In this document: positions 1 through 6,815 of the stretch, piece by piece
Layout of the letters: each line of letters starts with the position of its first letter
Position numbering within the stretch: position 1 is the first letter of the stretch
Assembly (NCBI GenBank): GCA_016184125.1
Contig: JACPDG010000041.1
Location: 52,049-116,048, forward strand
DNA from: Candidatus Rokuibacteriota bacterium
GTDB lineage: Bacteria; Methylomirabilota; Methylomirabilia; Rokubacteriales; CSP1-6
Length of the DNA: 64,000 bases
Reading direction: 5' to 3'
Program-made: the position numbers and the translations under genes
The notes under the pieces: model-generated
The model's input: only the letters and a program-made list of their open reading frames with translations
The model's database searches: none
Told to the model about the DNA's origin: nothing

Positions 1-82
1 CGCCGAGCTTCTGGGCGACGTGATCGAGCTGGCGCAGCGCGGTACGGAGCATCTCGGACTCGAACTCTCGATGGTCAGTCAT
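1..82 (-). CDS. N-terminus of a probable Glu/Leu/Phe/Val dehydrogenase (runs off window)
   Basis: Only 27 codons are visible. The ATG (complement of 80-82) has an AAGGGAAAG-like ribosome binding site a few bases upstream. The peptide begins MTDHREFESEMLRTALRQ and continues to LDHVAQKLG. The helix with spaced L, D, A and KLG resembles the first helix of glutamate dehydrogenases, which commonly contain 'AxxQLDxAAxxLGLD'. That identification is by pattern memory on a very short piece. It is divergent from the Rrf2 regulator gene, with 88 bases between the two starts. Confidence 0.4.
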   Translation of the reverse strand, partial: MTDHREFESEMLRTALRQLDHVAQKLG

Positions 83-155
83 GGTCTTTCCCTTGACATG
101 GCAGGCTCAAAGCGGGAGAATCCGACTGATTGTATCGGCGACCAAAAGCGTCGGG

Positions 156-165
156 TATAGTCAAC
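156..165 (+). promoter_or_regulatory. Candidate promoter -10 and Rrf2/IscR half-operator before the isc operon
   Basis: TATAGT at 156-161 is a good -10 element 10 bases before the regulator ATG; a convincing -35 is not seen, and the transcript leader would be very short. Overlapping it, TAGTCAAC at 158-165 matches one half of the E. coli type-1 IscR site (YAGTCRRS), while the other half is poor (about 6 of 11). If real, the regulator would occlude its own promoter, as IscR does. This is inference from a half-site only. Confidence 0.3.
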
Positions 166-170
166 GTACG

Positions 171-617
171 ATGCTTCGATTCACCAAGCGCGCGGATTAC
201 GGGTTGATGGCGATCCATTATATTGCCGTCCACGAGGATCATGGCGCCGTCAGCGCGAAGCGGATCGCCGAGGAGTTCCGGATCCCGCCTGAACTGCTTG
301 CAAAGATCCTGCAACGTCTCGCGCGCGAGAGGCTGATCGTGAGCCAGAACGGACCAAAGGGAGGATACGTCCTGTCCCAGCGGTCGACGACGATCACGGT
401 CGGTCAGGTGATTCGGGCCCTCGAGGGGCCCATCCGGATCGTCGAGTGCTACGAGCAGGCGAGCGAATGCCCGCAGCTCGAGCGGTGCAACCTGCGGCGT
501 CCGGTACAGAAAATACAAGCGGCGATCAGCCAGATGCTCGACACGATGAGCCTCGCCGAGCTGACGGGCGACGACATCCCGGAGTTGCTGACCATCAATG
601 GCAGGGCGGGCTGCTGA
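171..617 (+). CDS. iscR: Rrf2-family transcriptional regulator, IscR-like
   Basis: This 148-residue protein has the Rrf2 winged-helix start (LRFTKRADYGLMAIHYIA) and the recognition region 'IPPELLAKILQRL' (about residues 38-50), followed by the wing 'GPKGGYVL'. Three cysteines at 93, 100 and 106 lie where IscR/NsrR bind an Fe-S cluster; spacing is C-x6-C-x5-C, against C-x5-C-x5-C in E. coli IscR. The frame is open upstream, but the ATG at 171 gives the family's normal N-terminus. Position at the head of a full isc operon makes Fe-S-dependent control of that operon the likely role; direct cluster binding is inferred from the cysteines. Confidence 0.85.
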   Translation: MLRFTKRADYGLMAIHYIAVHEDHGAVSAKRIAEEFRIPPELLAKILQRLARERLIVSQNGPKGGYVLSQRSTTITVGQVIRALEGPIRIVECYEQASECPQLERCNLRRPVQKIQAAISQMLDTMSLAELTGDDIPELLTINGRAGC

Positions 618-665
618 CGGTCAATGGGAGAGCCAGTTGAGCGCTTGCCAACGTACTAGGTGCCC

Positions 666-740
666 GAGGAGCGCCCCGGCTGCGCCGGGGCGCTTCCGAG
701 CCACCAAGGGGGGCTTGGGGGGCTTCGATAATCCCCCCAA
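666..740 (+). repeat. Dispersed composite hairpin repeat, copy 1
   Basis: A long stem (GAGCGCCCCGGC / GCCGGGGCGCTTC) is followed by the G6...C6 module with the CTTCGATAAT core, ending in CCCCCCAAGG. The final bases run straight into AAGGAGG, the ribosome binding site of the following desulfurase gene. It fills the gap between the regulator and iscS and could separate their expression. Confidence 0.8.
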
Positions 741-749
741 GGAGGACAG

Positions 750-1973
750 ATGCTGAAGTTCCCCATTTTCATGGATGCGCAGTCGACGACGCCGTGCGAC
801 CCACGCGTGGTCGAGGCGATGATGCCGTACTTCACCGAGAAGTTCGGTCATCCCGCGAGCCGCAACCACCCGTTCGGCTGGGAGGCCGAGGCGGCGGTCG
901 ACCGCGCGCGCGGCCAGATCGCCAGGCTCATCGGCGCGCGCGACCCGAAGGAGATCGTCTTCACGTCCGGAGGGACCGAGTCGATCAACCTGGCGCTCAA
1001 GGGCATCGCGGAGATGTACCGGGAGAAGGGCAACCACATCGTCACGACCGTCATCGAACAACGCGCCGGGATCGATGTGGCGAAGCGCCTCGAGCGCCAG
1101 GGGCTCGAGGTCACGTACGTCCCCGTGCAGCCGGACGGGCTCATCGACGTCGCGGAGATCGAGAAGGCGATCACGCCGAGGACGATCCTGATCTCGGTGA
1201 TGTTCGCGAACAACGAGATCGGCACGATCCAGGACATCGCGGCGATCGGCAGGCTCGCCAAGTCCAGGGGCGTCATCTTCCACACCGACGCCACCCAGGC
1301 GGCCGGCAAGACGCCGATCGACGTCGAGGCGATGGGCATCGACCTGCTGTCGTGCACCGCGCACCTCGTGCACGGGCCGAAGGGTGCCGGCGCGCTCTAC
1401 GTGCGACGGAAGGGCCCGCGCGTGCGCCTGACGCCGCTGATCGACGGCGGCGGTCACGAGCGGGGCATGCGATCGGGGACGCTGGCGGTGCCGCTGATCG
1501 TCGGCTTCGGTCGCGCCGCGGAGATCTGCCGGGAGGAGATGGCCGACGAGGCCGCGCGGATCGGGAAGCTGCGGGACCGGCTCCAGGACATGATCCTGTC
1601 GAGCGTGGACGAGTGCTTCCTGAACGGGCATCCGGACCGCCGGCTCCCGAACAACCTGAACGTCTCCTTCGCCTACGTCGAGGGCGAATCGGTGCTGATG
1701 GGCCTGAACAAGGAGACCGCGCTCAGCTCCGGGTCGGCGTGCACGTCCGCGACGCTCGAGCCCTCGTACGTCATCGCGGCGCTCGGCGCGTCCGCGGAAC
1801 TGGCCCACTCCTCGATCCGGTTCAGCCTCCACCGGTTCAACACGGAGGAGGAGGTCGAGTACGTGGGGCAGCGGACGATCGAGGTCGTGAAGCGCCTGCG
1901 CGAGATGTCGCCGCTGTACGAGCTCGCCAAGGAAGGTGTGGACCTCAAGTCCATCAAGTGGAAAGCGGATTAG
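750..1973 (+). CDS. iscS: IscS-type cysteine desulfurase paralogue lacking the PLP lysine
   Basis: 407 residues, first structural gene of the isc operon. It aligns by eye with class I (E. coli-type) IscS along its length, including the GGTESINLALKG loop, D180 in TDATQAAGK, the HERGMRSGT segment, the persulfide loop SSGSACTSATLEPSY (C331) and the C-terminal 'SPLYELAKEGVDLKSIKW' tail used for partner binding. Two catalytic positions are changed: the PLP Schiff-base lysine (E. coli K206, [10 protein letters not shown]) is leucine in TAHLVHGPKG (CTC, 1365-1367), and the catalytic histidine 104 (EHKAV) is glutamine in EQRAG (1059-1061). The frame is otherwise intact with normal codon use, so this looks like selection for a non-canonical role and not decay. 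It may be a scaffold or persulfide carrier served by the second desulfurase at 6816. RBS AAGGAGG. Confidence 0.9.
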   Translation: MLKFPIFMDAQSTTPCDPRVVEAMMPYFTEKFGHPASRNHPFGWEAEAAVDRARGQIARLIGARDPKEIVFTSGGTESINLALKGIAEMYREKGNHIVTTVIEQRAGIDVAKRLERQGLEVTYVPVQPDGLIDVAEIEKAITPRTILISVMFANNEIGTIQDIAAIGRLAKSRGVIFHTDATQAAGKTPIDVEAMGIDLLSCTAHLVHGPKGAGALYVRRKGPRVRLTPLIDGGGHERGMRSGTLAVPLIVGFGRAAEICREEMADEAARIGKLRDRLQDMILSSVDECFLNGHPDRRLPNNLNVSFAYVEGESVLMGLNKETALSSGSACTSATLEPSYVIAALGASAELAHSSIRFSLHRFNTEEEVEYVGQRTIEVVKRLREMSPLYELAKEGVDLKSIKWKAD

Positions 1974-1989
1974 AGGGGGGCAGCAGGAC

Positions 1990-2412
1990 ATGGCTTACAG
2001 CGACAAGGTCGTCGATCACTACAACAACCCGCGCAACGTCGGGTCCTTCGGGAAGGACACGCCCGGCGTCGGCACGGGGCTCGTTGGCGCGCCGGAGTGC
2101 GGCGACGTCATGAAGCTCCAGATCAAGGTGAACCTGGAGACGGGCGTGATCGAGGACGCGAAGTTCAAGACGTTCGGGTGCGGCAGCGCGATCGCGTCGT
2201 CCAGCCTCGCCACCGAGTGGCTCAAGGGCAGGACGGTCGACGAGGCGGCGGTCATCAAGAACACCGACATCGTCACCGAGCTGAAGCTGCCGCCGGTCAA
2301 GATCCACTGCTCGGTGCTCGCGGAGGATGCCATCAAGGCCGCGCTCGCCGACTACAAGACCAAGTGGGGGACGCAGGCGCCCGCGGAAGCGGCGGCCAGC
2401 GCGTCCTCGTAG
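1990..2412 (+). CDS. iscU: Iron-sulfur cluster scaffold IscU
   Basis: 140 residues. All cluster ligands are present: C37 and D39 in APECGD, C64 in FGCGSAIASSS, H106 and C107 in LPPVKIHCSVL. The LPPVK peptide is the recognition site for the HscA chaperone encoded three genes downstream, so the scaffold, J-protein and chaperone appear matched. The ATG at 1990 begins MAYSDKVVDHYNNPRNVG, the usual IscU start; an upstream in-frame ATG lies inside iscS. There is a 16-base gap from iscS, carrying a GAGGGGGG-type RBS. An Ala/Ser-rich tail of about 12 residues extends beyond the usual end. Confidence 0.96.
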   Translation: MAYSDKVVDHYNNPRNVGSFGKDTPGVGTGLVGAPECGDVMKLQIKVNLETGVIEDAKFKTFGCGSAIASSSLATEWLKGRTVDEAAVIKNTDIVTELKLPPVKIHCSVLAEDAIKAALADYKTKWGTQAPAEAAASASS

Positions 2413-2430
2413 CGAGGAGGAACCGTTCGC

Positions 2431-2760
2431 ATGGCGCTGACCCTGACCGAAACGGCGATCAAGCACGTGAAGGAGCTCAAGCAGGGGCAGAACCTCCCGG
2501 ACACCGCCTTCCTCCGGATGGGTGTGAAGGGCGGCGGGTGCTCGGGCATGTCGTACCTCCTCGAGTTCGACTCCGAGATGGGGCCGCACGACAAGGAGTT
2601 CGACATCGACGGCATCAAGGTCGTCTGCGACAAGAAGAGCTACCTCTACCTGAACGGGACGACGCTCGACTACGTGCAGCAGGGACTTCAGGGGGGATTC
2701 ACGTTCGTGAACCCGCAGGCGAAGTCCAGCTGCGGCTGCGGCACGTCCTTCTCGGCATAG
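2431..2760 (+). CDS. iscA: A-type Fe-S carrier IscA
   Basis: 109 residues, the usual HesB/IscA length. It starts MALTLTETAIKHVKEL and has the three conserved cysteines of A-type carriers: C37 in GGGCSGMSY and C101/C103 in SSCGCGTSF. It follows iscU by 18 bases with GAGGAGG before the ATG. The role is cluster or iron transfer downstream of IscU. Family membership is clear; calling it IscA and not ErpA or SufA rests on the operon context. Confidence 0.93.
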   Translation: MALTLTETAIKHVKELKQGQNLPDTAFLRMGVKGGGCSGMSYLLEFDSEMGPHDKEFDIDGIKVVCDKKSYLYLNGTTLDYVQQGLQGGFTFVNPQAKSSCGCGTSFSA

Positions 2761-2785
2761 CGGGGCCCGCGCGCGAGCCGGCTCA

Positions 2786-2805
2786 CGGGCCCGCCGTCGG
2801 GCCCG
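2786..2805 (+). terminator. Strong 8-bp hairpin between iscA and hscB
   Basis: CGGGCCCG, CCGT, CGGGCCCG gives a perfect 8-base stem with a four-base loop. Each arm is itself palindromic, so alternative pairings, including with GGGCCC at 2763-2768, are possible. There is no T-run, so this is not a classical terminator; it may stabilise or partly attenuate the isc transcript between the scaffold half and the chaperone half. Confidence 0.5.
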
Positions 2806-2820
2806 TTGGCTTGTGGGGGC

Positions 2821-3420
2821 ATGATGAGGCGGATGAACTACTTCGAGGTGTTCTGCCTGGACCGGAAGCTGGGGATCGACGCCCAGGCGCTGCAGTCCCG
2901 GTTCTACGAGCTGTCGCGCCGGTGGCACCCGGACTTCCAGCAAGGCCGCACGCCCGAAGCGCAGGCCGAGGCGCTCGAGCGCTCGGCGCTCGTGAACGCC
3001 GCGTATCGCGCGCTCCGCGATCCCATCGCGCGCGTCGAGTACCTCGTGCGCCTCGCCGAGGGCCGCGACACGAAGGGGGGCGCCGTCGTGAAGCCGAAGG
3101 CGCCGCCCGAGCTGCTCGAGGAGATCTTCGAGCTGCTGGAGACGCTGGCCGAGGCTCGCGCGGGCGGCCTGGACGATGACCGCCGCGCCGAGCTCGCCGT
3201 CGAGCGCGATCGCCTCGTGAAGCGGCTCGCGGCCGAGGAAGACCGCCTGAAGGGCTCGCTCGCGACCGCGTGGGATTCGGCGACGCCGGCCGACCGGCCG
3301 CGGGTGCTCGCCGCGCTCAAGGACGCGCTCGCCGTCCGCGCCTACCTGAGGACCGTGATCGACGACCTGACGAACGCCCTCGAGGGGCAGGAGAGCGATG
3401 CCGCGCATCATCGGCATTGA
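2821..3420 (+). CDS. hscB: Fe-S co-chaperone HscB (J-domain protein)
   Basis: About 199 residues. An N-terminal J domain carries HPD in RRWHPDFQ, followed by the helical C-terminal HscB domain that binds IscU ('LFELLETLAE'-like helices and a terminal AYLRTVIDDL segment). HscB stimulates HscA ATPase and delivers IscU. The start is uncertain: ATGs at 2821, 2824 and 2833 and a TTG at 2806 are in frame. 2821 is chosen for its preceding TGGGGGC, but 2833 (MNYFEVF) is also plausible. The 3' end overlaps hscA by 23 bases, suggesting coupled translation. Confidence 0.9.
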   Translation: MMRRMNYFEVFCLDRKLGIDAQALQSRFYELSRRWHPDFQQGRTPEAQAEALERSALVNAAYRALRDPIARVEYLVRLAEGRDTKGGAVVKPKAPPELLEEIFELLETLAEARAGGLDDDRRAELAVERDRLVKRLAAEEDRLKGSLATAWDSATPADRPRVLAALKDALAVRAYLRTVIDDLTNALEGQESDAAHHRH

Positions 3421-5251
3421 CCTGGGGACGACGAACAGCCTCGTCGCGTACGTCGACGAGAAGATCGGTCTGCCCCGGGTGATCCCGGACGAGCGCGGGC
3501 GCGTGCTCCTGCCGTCGGTCGTCTCCTTCACGCCCGAGGGCATCCTCGTGGGCGAGGACGCCAGGCGGCAGCTGGTGCGCCGGGCCGATGCCACCGTCTA
3601 CTCGGTCAAGCGCCTCATGGGGCGGAGCTACGACGACGTCAAGGACGAGCTGAAGTACCTGCCGTTCACGATCGTGCCGGGTGACGGCATCGTGAGGATC
3701 CAGGCCGGCGGTCGCGAGGTGACGCCGCCCGAGGTGTCGGCGGTCGTGCTGCGGGCGCTCAAGGACCGCGCGGAGCGTGCCTTCGACGAACCGATCGAGA
3801 AGGCCGTCGTCACCGTGCCGGCGTACTTCAACGACAGCCAGCGACAGGCCACGCGTGACGCGGGGCGGATCGCGGGCCTCGACGTCGTCCGGATCGTGAA
3901 CGAGCCGACGGCCGCGTCGCTGGCGTACGGGCTGGACCGGCTCGAGCACGGCATCGTCGCGGTCTACGACCTGGGCGGCGGCACCTTCGACATCTCCATC
4001 CTCCGCGTCCAGGAGGGGATCTTCGAAGTGCTGGCGACGAACGGGGATACGCACCTGGGCGGAGACGACTTCGACCGCGTGCTGATGCTCTGGCTCCTCG
4101 AGGACGTCCAGGCCCGGCACCACCGGGAGCTCGAAGGCTGCGGGATCAACCTCGCGCGCGACAACGACGCGATGCAGGAGCTCAGGCTCGCGGCCGAGGC
4201 GGCGAAGATCCGGCTCTCGACCGAGGAGCGCACGGGGCTCACCCTGCCGTTCGGGGAGTTCACGTACCGGCGCGAGATCACGCGGGCGGACATCGAGCGG
4301 CTCATCGAGCCGCTGGTCCAGAAGACGCTCGGGCCGTGCCGCATGGCGCTCAAGGACGCGGGCCTCGGACCCGACGGCATCGACGAGGTCGTGCTCGTCG
4401 GCGGGTCGACGCGCGTGCCGCTCGTGCGGCGGCGCGTGCAGGAGCTCTTCCGGAAGCCGCCGCACAGCCACCTCAACCCGGAGGAGGTCGTCGCGCTCGG
4501 CGCCGCGGTGCAGGCGGGGATCCTGGCCGGCGGGATCCGGGACATGCTGCTGCTCGACGTGACGCCGCTGTCGCTCGGCATCGAGACCCTGGGCGGCATC
4601 GTGGGCGTGCTGATCGCGCGCAACACCACGATCCCGACGAGTGCCCGGGAGTTGTTCACGACCTCCGCCGACGGCCAGACCGTGGTCGACATGCACGTGG
4701 TCCAGGGCGAGCGCGAGCTGGCGAAGGACTGCCGGTCGCTCGCGCGCTTCGAGCTCCGCGGCATCGATCCGATGCCGGCCGGGATGCCCAAGATCGAGGT
4801 CACGTTCCTGATCGACGCCGACGGCCTGCTCCAGGTGACGGCGAAGGAGCTCCGGACGGGCAAGGCGGCGTCGATCGTGGTGAAGCCGACGTACGGGCTC
4901 ACGGAGGCCGACGTCGAGCGGATGATCGAGGACTCGTTCACGTACGCGGAGGCGGACGTCGAGACGCGGCTCACCATCGAGGCGCGCAACGAGGCCGACA
5001 CGGTGATCACGCACGTGCGGCGGGCGCTCGCGCAGGCCGCGCACCTCACCGACGCCGCCGAGCGCGCCCGCATCGAGACCGCGCTCGCCGAGCTCCTGCG
5101 CGCGCGCGGCGGGGACGACCGCGATCTGATCATCGAGAAGACGACCGAGGTGAACCGAGCGACCGAGCGGCTCGCCGAGGCGATGATGGACGCGGCGCTG
5201 CGCGGCGCCATCGAGAGCCGGCGCGCCGACGAGATCATGGAGTCGTCGTGA
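3398..5251 (+). CDS. hscA: Fe-S assembly chaperone HscA (Hsp70 family)
   Basis: 617 residues, the size of HscA (E. coli 616). Hsp70 ATPase signatures are present: IGIDLGTTNSLVAYV near the N-terminus, VYDLGGGTFDISIL, and VLVGGSTRVPLVR. The substrate-binding half follows from about residue 385 (DVTPLSLGIETLGG). It works with HscB on the IscU LPPVK motif to release or transfer the cluster. Its place between hscB and the ferredoxin gene separates it from general DnaK. The stop TGA overlaps the ferredoxin ATG by one base. Confidence 0.95.
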   Translation: MPRIIGIDLGTTNSLVAYVDEKIGLPRVIPDERGRVLLPSVVSFTPEGILVGEDARRQLVRRADATVYSVKRLMGRSYDDVKDELKYLPFTIVPGDGIVRIQAGGREVTPPEVSAVVLRALKDRAERAFDEPIEKAVVTVPAYFNDSQRQATRDAGRIAGLDVVRIVNEPTAASLAYGLDRLEHGIVAVYDLGGGTFDISILRVQEGIFEVLATNGDTHLGGDDFDRVLMLWLLEDVQARHHRELEGCGINLARDNDAMQELRLAAEAAKIRLSTEERTGLTLPFGEFTYRREITRADIERLIEPLVQKTLGPCRMALKDAGLGPDGIDEVVLVGGSTRVPLVRRRVQELFRKPPHSHLNPEEVVALGAAVQAGILAGGIRDMLLLDVTPLSLGIETLGGIVGVLIARNTTIPTSARELFTTSADGQTVVDMHVVQGERELAKDCRSLARFELRGIDPMPAGMPKIEVTFLIDADGLLQVTAKELRTGKAASIVVKPTYGLTEADVERMIEDSFTYAEADVETRLTIEARNEADTVITHVRRALAQAAHLTDAAERARIETALAELLRARGGDDRDLIIEKTTEVNRATERLAEAMMDAALRGAIESRRADEIMESS

Positions 5252-5574
5252 TGGCGTTTCACAAGGTGACGTTCCTTCCCCTCGATCGGACCGTGGAGGT
5301 CGACGATTCGAAGTACCCGCTCGCCGACCACGGCAAGCCGGGCTCGATCCTCGACATCGCGCTCGCCAACGACGTCGAGCTCGAGCACAACTGCGGCGGC
5401 AGCTGCGCCTGCACGACGTGTCACGTCATCGTGCGCGAGGGCGAGGAGAACCTCTCGGAGATGCAGGCGGACGAGGAGGACCGGCTCGACACGGCGGAGG
5501 GGCTGACGATCCACTCGCGGCTCGGCTGCCAGGCGGTCGTGCGGGGCGATGTCGTCGTGCAGATCCCCGACTAG
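5251..5574 (+). CDS. fdx: ISC-type [2Fe-2S] ferredoxin
   Basis: 107 residues. The ISC/adrenodoxin-type ligand pattern is exact: C48-x5-C54-x2-C57-x35-C93 (NCGGSCACTTCHV ... RLGCQAV), the same spacing as E. coli Fdx, with the extra non-ligand cysteine at 52 also seen there. It supplies electrons for cluster assembly on IscU. The start is ATG 5251 (MAFHKVTFLP), overlapping hscA; a GTG at 5248 is an alternative. The frame is intact and conserved to the C-terminal VVQIPD. Confidence 0.95.
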   Translation: MAFHKVTFLPLDRTVEVDDSKYPLADHGKPGSILDIALANDVELEHNCGGSCACTTCHVIVREGEENLSEMQADEEDRLDTAEGLTIHSRLGCQAVVRGDVVVQIPD

Positions 5575-5599
5575 CGGTCTGCGGGATGCGAGGTGGCGC

Positions 5600-5803
5600 A
5601 TGCTGACGTGGCGGGACGCTGAAGACATCGCGATGGCGCTCTCCGAGCGGTTCCCCGACACGGACCCGCTCACGGTGCGGTTCACCGACCTGCACCGCTG
5701 GGTGACCGAGCTGCCGGAGTTCTCGGACGACCCCAAGGCGTCCAACGAGGGGATCCTCGAGAAGATCCAGATGGCGTGGGTGGAGGAAGTGCGGGGACGG
5801 TGA
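5600..5803 (+). CDS. iscX: IscX (YfhJ) small acidic ISC protein
   Basis: 67 residues, matching IscX (E. coli 66). It reads MLTWRDAEDIAMALSERF, has the conserved 'WVTELPEFSDDP' block and 'NEGILEKIQMAWVEE' near the end. IscX binds IscS and modulates sulfur delivery depending on iron. It is the last gene of the isc operon, 25 bases after fdx with GAGGTGGC upstream, and converges on the DsrH-like gene with 8 bases between the two stops. Confidence 0.92.
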   Translation: MLTWRDAEDIAMALSERFPDTDPLTVRFTDLHRWVTELPEFSDDPKASNEGILEKIQMAWVEEVRGR

Positions 5804-5811
5804 TGCGCGAG

Positions 5812-6057
5812 CTACCAGGCGATGACCTGGTCCGACCCGAAGACGAGGTCCACGAGTTGCGCGTAGTCGAGATCCGCCGGGACGCGCCGCACGGTCGTGC
5901 CGGCGCCCTCGGCGGCGGCCGCGGCGCCCTCGGCGGCGGCCGCGGCGCCCTCCAGCAGCACGACGATCACCCGGTCGCCCGCCTCGACCTGCCCCCGCAT
6001 GGTGGCCGCGGCCAGGGTGTCCGGCGCCGCCTTGAGCAGGTGGACGACCTGCGCCAT
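5812..6057 (-). CDS. DsrH/TusB-like sulfur-relay protein
   Basis: 81 residues, last gene of a three-gene minus-strand operon. It starts MAQVVHLLKAAPDTLAA and ends LVDLVFGSDQVIAW; the terminal 'LV...W' block is typical of DsrH/TusB. There is no cysteine, so the active Cys of some DsrH/TusB proteins is absent. A perfect 21-base tandem duplication (5905-5925 and 5926-5946) encodes two AAAAAEG blocks and probably lengthens a surface loop. Its ATG overlaps the stop of the upstream DsrF-like gene by one base. The annotation rests on length, end motif and gene order. Confidence 0.7.
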   Translation of the reverse strand: MAQVVHLLKAAPDTLAAATMRGQVEAGDRVIVVLLEGAAAAAEGAAAAAEGAGTTVRRVPADLDYAQLVDLVFGSDQVIAW

Positions 6058-6413
6058 CAGAACACCATCACCCGCCGGGCCTGGCGGATGATCCCGGCGG
6101 CGTCGTCGGTCGTCACGCGGACGATCGGGTGCTGCTCCACGTTCCAGTCCGGACGGTCGGGCACGGCGTCCGCCTCGACGTGGAACGGCACGCCGAGCGA
6201 CCGCAGATTGGCGCGGAACTTCGCGATGTCGTCCCCGTCCACCAGGTCGTCCGTGTCCTCGTCGAGCAGATGCACCGCCGGGCCCCGGAGCAGGAACACC
6301 ACCTCGTTCTCGCCGGCGACGACGCCGAGCCCGATGCGCATCGCCTCGTTCGCGCGATGGGACGTGCGCGGGTCGAGCGAGATCACGGCGACGACGGGCG
6401 GGTCAGTGGACAT
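6057..6413 (-). CDS. DsrE/DsrF-family protein (middle gene of sulfur-relay trio)
   Basis: 118 residues with the DsrE-fold pattern: VVAVISLDPRTSHRANEAMR, then 'ENEVVFLLRGPAVHLL', 'FRANLRSLGVPFHVEADA' and a final ARRVMVF strand. It has no cysteine, so any role is structural or regulatory in a DsrEFH/TusBCD-like complex and not persulfide transfer. The frame extends upstream into the copy-2 repeat, whose ATGGGGGGACT could serve as an alternative start (6443); ATG 6413 (MSTDPPVV) gives the natural N-terminus. Confidence 0.65.
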   Translation of the reverse strand: MSTDPPVVAVISLDPRTSHRANEAMRIGLGVVAGENEVVFLLRGPAVHLLDEDTDDLVDGDDIAKFRANLRSLGVPFHVEADAVPDRPDWNVEQHPIVRVTTDDAAGIIRQARRVMVF

Positions 6414-6418
6414 TGACT

Positions 6419-6443
6419 TGGGGGGCTTCGATAGTCCCCCCAT
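6419..6443 (-). repeat. Dispersed repeat copy 2 (G6...C6 module only)
   Basis: A minimal 25-base copy consisting of the terminal module alone: GGGGGG, CTTCGATAGT, CCCCCC. It sits between two genes of the DsrE-family operon, immediately upstream of the middle gene's start and in its reading frame. Confidence 0.8.
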
Positions 6444-6447
6444 GAAA

Positions 6448-6774
6448 CTAATTCAGCGCGATGAAGCGGTCGGTGCCGTTGATGATGTCGGTGAGCACGA
6501 CCAGACCGCAGTACGTGACCGACTCCGACGCTTTGAGCGGGATCCGGCGCTTCTGGCAGCCGTAGGCGCACACGAAGAGCTTCGCGCCGCGGTCGGCGAG
6601 CGACCTCACGCGCGGATCGTCGAGGGCGCGGACGCCGTCATCGATAAGATAGAGGTAGACGGACGCGCCCCGGCCGAGCGCAGCGTCGCTGAGCCCGATC
6701 GCGGTGGCGAGGTTCGTGTCCTGCTCGGGGCCGGTGGACAGCATCAGCCCGAGCTTCTTGCCGGCGACGTCCAT
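6448..6774 (-). CDS. DsrE-like sulfur-relay protein with conserved cysteine
   Basis: 108 residues, first gene of the minus-strand trio. MDVAGKKLGLMLSTGPEQDT opens a DsrE-type Rossmann-like fold. The second half has FVCAYGCQKRRIP, with two cysteines in the loop where DsrE/TusD carries its persulfide cysteine. Wedged between the isc operon and a second iscS-iscU pair, it could accept sulfur from a cysteine desulfurase, as TusD does via TusA from IscS. The physiological partner (tRNA thiolation, cofactor synthesis or sulfide oxidation) cannot be told from sequence. It is divergent from the second desulfurase; the two starts are 41 bases apart. Confidence 0.75.
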   Translation of the reverse strand: MDVAGKKLGLMLSTGPEQDTNLATAIGLSDAALGRGASVYLYLIDDGVRALDDPRVRSLADRGAKLFVCAYGCQKRRIPLKASESVTYCGLVVLTDIINGTDRFIALN

Positions 6775-6815
6775 CGGGCGTCGAGCCTAACACCCCAGGG
6801 GAGAGGGAGCAAACC

